8,999 bases of DNA from NCBI GenBank assembly GCA_030039935.1, contig JASHUQ010000063.1, forward strand, positions 1-8,999, in the 5' to 3' direction. A model generated the notes under the pieces. It had not been told where the DNA came from. It saw nothing but the letters and a program-made list of their open reading frames with translations, and searched no databases. A program made the position numbers and the translations under genes. Of the stretch, positions 4,804 to 8,999 are shown piece after piece (the first letter of the stretch is position 1; each line of letters starts with the position of its first letter). This DNA is from Microcaldota archaeon (GTDB taxonomy: Archaea > Micrarchaeota > Micrarchaeia > Micrarchaeales > Micrarchaeaceae).

Positions 4804-7472
4804 TTGCTCTTTATTCTCTCCATTACTAGTTTGTGAAGCGATTGAAGATATTTCTTTCTGTCCTTCATGAGTATCACATCGGCGTGACCGAATGTTACAA
4901 GGTTGTGGGCAAACGGAGATGGAACCGGAGTTTCTATGAGCTTGTATTTTATTTCCCCTTTTCTTATCTTTGCTAGTATCTCCTCTGCCCTAGGCAAATC
5001 CATAACATCATTGAATATCTCCCTATAAGCCTCTTTTATTATAGGGAAATTGGGATCTATCTCCTCAGCCGCATTGAGCACAAGCTGCGAGTTAACCTGC
5101 TGTCTTCCAACAGTTATCTTGTATCCCTTGTAATTTCTCAATATCATGAAGCTTCTTGCCGCAACGTGCCTGAACCTCCTTTTCATAAGCTCCGTCTTCC
5201 TTATGTTTCTCTTTAACATAGGAACTATGCTTCCAGATGTGACATCAGAAACAAGGCTGTCAAGCGTTTCCTTGTCAATGTCTATATCCTCTTCTGTAGA
5301 AAACACGAATCCATTGTCGCTCACCATTATTCCAATGTCTATGTCAAGAATTTCCCCAAGCTGGATTGCGAGTGCCCTTGAAAGCGCATCGTTTATCCTC
5401 CTGCCAAACAAAGAATGGAATATAAGGTAGCTTTTATCAGAAGAAACATCCTTTGTGAATTCAACAAGAATGAGCTTGTTGTTGGGAACAACCTTTGCAA
5501 AGTAAAGCTGCTCCGCAAAGTATCCGAATATCGCGCTCTTTGCATTATCATTTATCCTGAAATTGCTGAGGAATTCATCTGCCTTTTTGGGCACTGCGCT
5601 CTTCTTTCCAAAAATTGTCTTTATTTTCGATTCCTTTATGCAGTCAGACACAACACCGGAAAAGTTTGCCCTGAACTCTCCTATCTCATTTGCAAGCTCG
5701 TAGCTCAATGGCAATTGCTCTGAGAACCACGGCGGAATGGTCGGCGAGCTAGCCTGAGCCTCTGTCACAAAGCATTTCATCCCTCTGGCATATTCGAATT
5801 TGTAAAGCCTTCCTCCAAGTGTGAATATGTCTCCCGGCTTTAGTTTTGTGAGGAATTCTTCTTCTATGTTTCCTATCCACTTGTTTGACACTGTGAAAAC
5901 ATTGACAGCAACCTCATCAGGAATAGTCCCAAGATTGAGCATGTAGATTACCCTTGTGTATTTTCCTCTTTTACCGAACGCGTTTTCCTTCTCGTCATAC
6001 CATATCTTGCCATAGACTCTTCTGCTTTCAAGCCCTACATAGTTCCCGGCAAGATAGTTTATTAGATAGACAAAATCCTCTTTTCTCAGCTCATGGTACG
6101 GATATGCATGTCTAACAAGATCGAGCGCCTTGTCCACATCCCATTTGTCAGAAAGCGACATCCCAACTATATGCTGTGAAAGAACATCAAGAGCATTCTG
6201 GGGAACCCTAAACGAGTCAAGGTGCCTCTTTAGCGCAGCGTCGAGCATTATGGTGCACTCTACAAGATCATCCCTGTTAAGAATTATCATTTCTCCTTTT
6301 GCGACTGCCTTGAAGCTGTGGCCTGCACGTCCGAATCGTTGTACCGCTCTTGTAACGCTCTTTGGCGATCCAAGCTGTACAACATTCTCTATAGATCCTA
6401 TGTCAACCCCGAGCTCGAGGCTTGTAGACGAAACCGCGCACTTGAGGTTTCCTTTCTTGAGAAGCTCCTCGACCTCAAGCCTTGACTCTCTTGAAAGAGA
6501 GCTATGGTGCGCAGCAACGTCCTCTCCGTACTTGAATCTTCTTTTTAGATTGAATACAACTCTCTCTGTTCCGCTTCTCGTATTTGTGAATATCAGCGTT
6601 GCCTTGCTTGACTTTATTATATCGTTGATCTCGTTGTAGGTTGCATCTTCGATCTTGTCCTCTTTTGTGTAGATTAGGTCTTTTGCAGGGCTTATCACAT
6701 TTATGTCAAGTTTCTTGCTCCACGATGCGTCAACAATAATGCAATCTCTTGGTTTTCCATCGTCATAACCAGCAAGGAACTTTGCAGCCTCTTCCAAGGG
6801 AAATAGGGTTGCTCCAAGACCAACCCTTGCAATTCTTGAATCTGCAACGTGCTGCAACCTTTCAACAGAAAGTGCAAGATGCACCCCTCTCTTGTTGTTT
6901 GCAAGCTCGTGTATCTCATCAATGATTATGTATTCTGCCGTTTTGAGATTCTCAACGAATTTTGGAGAGTTGAGAAGTATGGCAAGGCTCTCTGGCGTTG
7001 TGACAAGTATGTTTGGGGGCTTTACAAGCATCTTGTGCCTCTCTTGCTGCGTTGTATCGCCAGTCCTTACACCGATTGTCACCTTCTTTATGTTGTTCTT
7101 TATTATCTCGACTCCCTTTTCCTTTACAATGTTATCGTATATTTCATCAAGCGGCTTTGTAAGATTCTTATGAATGTCATTGTTGAGCGCCCTAAGCGGA
7201 GAAATATATATGCAGTAGACCTTGTCCTCAAGTTTTCCTTTTAGAGAGTAGTCAAACAGCCTGCTTATTATTGTAAGAAAGCCAGACATTGTCTTCCCGC
7301 TTCCTGTAGGTGCTGTTATAAGTATGTTCCTCTTCTCGCTTATCAGCTTGAAAGCATATTTTTGCGGGGGAGTAAGCTCATTGAAGTTTTTTGTAAACCA
7401 GTCCCTCACATAGCTATTGAGAACCGAAAGACTCTGCTCATCAGGGTATGGCTCTTTTGCAAATTCGATCAT
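4800..7472 (-). CDS. lhr: Lhr-type superfamily 2 helicase
   Basis: This is an ATP-dependent 3'-5' helicase of the Lhr group. I start it at ATG 7472 (890 residues). A longer frame from ATG 7529 adds 19 residues, but the predicted transcript start (about 7514) lies inside that extension, and a GGTG sits upstream of 7472. Numbered from 7472, the RecA-like domains hold the Q-motif-like LTPPQ (33-37), Walker A APTGSGKT (54-61), the DEIH box (185-188), motif III as GAT rather than the usual SAT (220-222), motif V SLELGVDIG (351-359) and motif VI QRFGRAGHS (378-386). The second half carries the winged-helix and Lhr-core region, with SPTIPPWFSEQLPLS (576-590; its Trp resembles the DNA-contacting Trp of bacterial Lhr). 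The associated C-terminal domain ends with TPVPSPFAHNLV (848-859). Lhr proteins act in genome maintenance. The phosphoesterase follows four bases later. Confidence 0.95.
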   Translation of the reverse strand: MIEFAKEPYPDEQSLSVLNSYVRDWFTKNFNELTPPQKYAFKLISEKRNILITAPTGSGKTMSGFLTIISRLFDYSLKGKLEDKVYCIYISPLRALNNDIHKNLTKPLDEIYDNIVKEKGVEIIKNNIKKVTIGVRTGDTTQQERHKMLVKPPNILVTTPESLAILLNSPKFVENLKTAEYIIIDEIHELANNKRGVHLALSVERLQHVADSRIARVGLGATLFPLEEAAKFLAGYDDGKPRDCIIVDASWSKKLDINVISPAKDLIYTKEDKIEDATYNEINDIIKSSKATLIFTNTRSGTERVVFNLKRRFKYGEDVAAHHSSLSRESRLEVEELLKKGNLKCAVSSTSLELGVDIGSIENVVQLGSPKSVTRAVQRFGRAGHSFKAVAKGEMIILNRDDLVECTIMLDAALKRHLDSFRVPQNALDVLSQHIVGMSLSDKWDVDKALDLVRHAYPYHELRKEDFVYLINYLAGNYVGLESRRVYGKIWYDEKENAFGKRGKYTRVIYMLNLGTIPDEVAVNVFTVSNKWIGNIEEEFLTKLKPGDIFTLGGRLYKFEYARGMKCFVTEAQASSPTIPPWFSEQLPLSYELANEIGEFRANFSGVVSDCIKESKIKTIFGKKSAVPKKADEFLSNFRINDNAKSAIFGYFAEQLYFAKVVPNNKLILVEFTKDVSSDKSYLIFHSLFGRRINDALSRALAIQLGEILDIDIGIMVSDNGFVFSTEEDIDIDKETLDSLVSDVTSGSIVPMLKRNIRKTELMKRRFRHVAARSFMILRNYKGYKITVGRQQVNSQLVLNAAEEIDPNFPIIKEAYREIFNDVMDLPRAEEILAKIRKGEIKYKLIETPVPSPFAHNLVTFGHADVILMKDRKKYLQSLHKLVMERIKSK

Positions 7473-7536
7473 GGCTGCACCAAAAACGAGTGTGGTTACT
7501 AATATGGTAACGGAATTATTAATACACATACGTTCC

Positions 7537-7546
7537 TATATAGTAT
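7537..7546 (-). promoter_or_regulatory. TATA box of the Lhr-phosphoesterase operon
   Basis: Minus strand ATACTATATA predicts a transcript start near 7514, leaving a leader of about 40 bases before ATG 7472. It sits in the 106-base gap after the ferredoxin gene, so the helicase probably has its own promoter. A second A/T-rich stretch at 7511-7522 is a weaker alternative that would also favour the 7472 start. Confidence 0.5.
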
Positions 7547-7578
7547 ACAAAGCGCCACTTTTGTGAAAAATAGAAATT

Positions 7579-7935
7579 CTACTTGTAAATTGACCTATAG
7601 GTTGTTCCTGCATCATCAACTATGACAATACATTCTCCTTCACATTCTATCAAGCAGGCTTGGCAAAGTATGCATGCGCTTCCATTGACTCCAACAGAAA
7701 GCCCTCCAGATCCATTCTCATACTTGTGCTCAAAGTGCCTGTGTCCATCCTTTACATCCTTCCACTTTGCTACAAGGTCTGCATCTGTAACTCCTTTCCA
7801 TTTGTCTGCCTCAGGAGCATGGTCATTATTCGCATCTGGGCTGTCTCTATCTTTCATTTCAAATACCGCTACAGGACAAACATCGTGGCAGTGTGCGCAT
7901 CCAGTGCATTTGTGTTTTTCTACCCATACATCCAT
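7579..7935 (-). CDS. Two-cluster (dicluster) ferredoxin with a long central insert
   Basis: The 118-residue product is an electron carrier with two iron-sulfur binding motifs. The first is C10, C13, C16 and C20 followed by proline (CTGCAHCHDVCPVA). The second is C88, C91, C94 and C98 (CILCQACLIEC), where the usual proline after the last cysteine is replaced by EGEC, giving an extra C102. Both motifs have the CxxCxxCxxxC pattern expected for a [4Fe-4S] cluster. Between them lie 67 residues (21-87), longer than in small clostridial-type ferredoxins. They are rich in Asp, Lys and His and include DGHRHFEHKY (63-72), a possible metal site like the zinc-holding His of Sulfolobales ferredoxins, though placed differently. 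The redox partner is not encoded nearby. Start ATG 7935 is preceded by GTGATAAA, a Shine-Dalgarno-like site. Confidence 0.88.
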   Translation of the reverse strand: MDVWVEKHKCTGCAHCHDVCPVAVFEMKDRDSPDANNDHAPEADKWKGVTDADLVAKWKDVKDGHRHFEHKYENGSGGLSVGVNGSACILCQACLIECEGECIVIVDDAGTTYRSIYK

Positions 7936-7965
7936 TTTATCACGAGCTATTTGTCATAAACCAAT

Positions 7966-7975
7966 AAAAATATAT
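7966..7975 (-). promoter_or_regulatory. TATA-like box of the ferredoxin gene
   Basis: Minus strand ATATATTTTT is centred about 35 bases from ATG 7935, predicting a short leader of about 8 bases. It lies within the 56-base gap after the TldE/PmbA-like gene, so the ferredoxin could be transcribed both from this site and by read-through. Confidence 0.45.
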
Positions 7976-7991
7976 TCGTAATCTCTTACTA

Positions 7992-8999
7992 TCACGTTAC
8001 AGAACTTGTCGTCACCTTTACTCCCTCCACAAGTATTGCCGGAGTATAAACAACCTGTGTTTCGTCCCAACTGCTTGTCTGTACTGTCTTTCCTGCTCCA
8101 TACTCGATGTTCTTCAGCATTCTTGGATAATCGTCATTCAGTCTTATTCCAACGCTTGCTGATCCCTTTATTCCCATGCTTATGAAATGCTTAATCTCTC
8201 CATTTTGCACATAGAATGCCGCATCTCTTGGTACAGTTGAATACGTTCCAGTAAGATAGTTGCTGAACCTTGTGTACCATGTGTTTGTTACTATTATTCC
8301 CTTCTTCATCTCTCCTATTGCACCCTCAATGCTCTTTTTCATTTTCTTATGCGAGAACACCATGTTATTCTCTCCTATCTGACCGCAGACTGACGCGTTT
8401 GCGGTTGGTTCCTGCTTGAATTTTACAGCAGTTGATGTATTATGGAGATAGGTTTTTGCAACCCCATTGCTTATTATTGGGGTTCTTTGCGTCGGTCTTC
8501 CCTCTCCATCAAAACTACCCGACATTGTCCCATCAGCTATTGTTCCATCGTCAAATATGCTTATGTTATTGTTTGCAATCTGTTTTCCGATTTTGTCAGC
8601 AAGGAATGAGAAGCCTGCCTCTACGGAGTCTGCGCACGCGGCTCCGTTTACCTTTGCAAGAAGCGACCCTGCAGGTATAGGATAATACAAAATGTCGTAT
8701 GTCCCATTGTCTATCCTTCCTTTTGCTGGTGCCATTGCTGCTGTTTCGGCAACGTCTTTTCCCAAAGATTCAAGGTTCACCCCATTAATGGTTCTTGAGA
8801 CAGAGTAGTTGTGCGCGCTCGACGCATTCTTTGTAAATGCCCTGATAGAACACCTTATTCCGGTTTCCTCCTCGGAAGCGTCAACATTCTGCGTTGTCAC
8901 AATCCTGTGCTTTCCATAATGGAAAGTAAGCATCCCGTGCACATTGCTTGCCCCATTTGACAATGCAGAGCCTATTGCAGATTCGGCGAGCTCTTCAGA
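7992..8999 (-). CDS. TldE/PmbA-like protein, 5'-truncated by window edge
   Basis: The frame is open from the right edge to a TGA at 7994-7992, giving 335 residues. The first residues seen are SEELAESAIGSALSNGASN, so the true start lies beyond 8999; the TTG at 8963 reads as an internal leucine. The TldD/TldE (PmbA) family is recognised from the central segment: FDDGTIADGTMSGSFDGEG, then RPTQRTPIISNGVAKTYLHNTSTA, a typical family block (G-PT-RT-I--G--K-YLH). The family's C-terminal beta-rich part follows. The HExxxH zinc motif of the active subunit TldD is not present in the visible part, which fits TldE/PmbA, the partner subunit. In bacteria the TldD-TldE pair trims peptides such as microcin B17 precursor and CcdA; the archaeal substrate is unknown. 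A TldD partner is not in the window and could lie upstream, beyond 8999. Confidence 0.85.
   Translation of the reverse strand, partial: SEELAESAIGSALSNGASNVHGMLTFHYGKHRIVTTQNVDASEEETGIRCSIRAFTKNASSAHNYSVSRTINGVNLESLGKDVAETAAMAPAKGRIDNGTYDILYYPIPAGSLLAKVNGAACADSVEAGFSFLADKIGKQIANNNISIFDDGTIADGTMSGSFDGEGRPTQRTPIISNGVAKTYLHNTSTAVKFKQEPTANASVCGQIGENNMVFSHKKMKKSIEGAIGEMKKGIIVTNTWYTRFSNYLTGTYSTVPRDAAFYVQNGEIKHFISMGIKGSASVGIRLNDDYPRMLKNIEYGAGKTVQTSSWDETQVVYTPAILVEGVKVTTSSVT

Noticed and set aside
6130..6639. Plus-strand frame of 169 codons inside the helicase gene
   Set aside because: It is antisense to helicase motifs V and VI and has a Ser/Leu-rich shadow composition.
7622..7981. Plus-strand frame antisense to the ferredoxin
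   Set aside because: The ferredoxin cysteine motifs fix the minus strand as coding; this frame is a mirror product.
8961..8963. TTG as the real start of the TldE-like gene
   Set aside because: The frame continues upstream to the window edge with family-like sequence, and a TldE of 323 residues would lack most of its N-terminal domain.
1..8999. CRISPR arrays, insertion sequences, tRNA or rRNA genes
   Set aside because: No regularly spaced repeats, transposase motifs, terminal inverted repeats or RNA-gene signatures were seen by eye; the window is nearly all protein-coding.

Overview
The window looks like chromosomal DNA of an archaeon with a compact, moderately AT-rich genome. The evidence is an archaeal-type FEN1 nuclease, the archaeal transcription factor aMBF1, an Lhr-type helicase paired with an SbcD-related phosphoesterase, TATA boxes about 22-32 bases upstream of starts (near-leaderless transcripts), and some TTG starts. 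A small-genome lineage such as Micrarchaeota/ARMAN or another DPANN archaeon is possible, but I cannot prove it from this sequence.

Layout. Positions 1-608 (minus) hold a 3'-truncated gene of unknown function whose leucine and arginine codons differ from its neighbours. It is divergent from a 73-residue unknown protein (713-934, plus). Then comes a minus-strand pair, aMBF1 (1982-2449) followed by FEN1 (931-1971). FEN1 converges on the small gene, and the two stop codons share the palindrome TTAA. A membrane-embedded site-2 protease with a PDZ domain (2547-4055, plus) is divergent from aMBF1. It converges on the phosphoesterase, again with overlapping stops. The Lhr helicase (4800-7472) and the phosphoesterase (4052-4795), both minus, are 4 bases apart and probably translationally coupled. 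Upstream of them on the same strand lie a two-cluster ferredoxin (7579-7935) and a TldE/PmbA-like protein cut by the right edge (7992-8999).

Most of the content is informational or repair machinery (FEN1, Lhr, phosphoesterase, aMBF1) plus membrane proteolysis, a peptide-processing homologue and electron transfer. I see no rRNA, tRNA, CRISPR array, insertion sequence or attachment site. No stretch longer than about 110 bases lacks a gene, and the gaps hold promoters. I did not find a clear new multi-gene system. The least explained parts are the two unknown genes on the left and the ferredoxin with an unusual insert.
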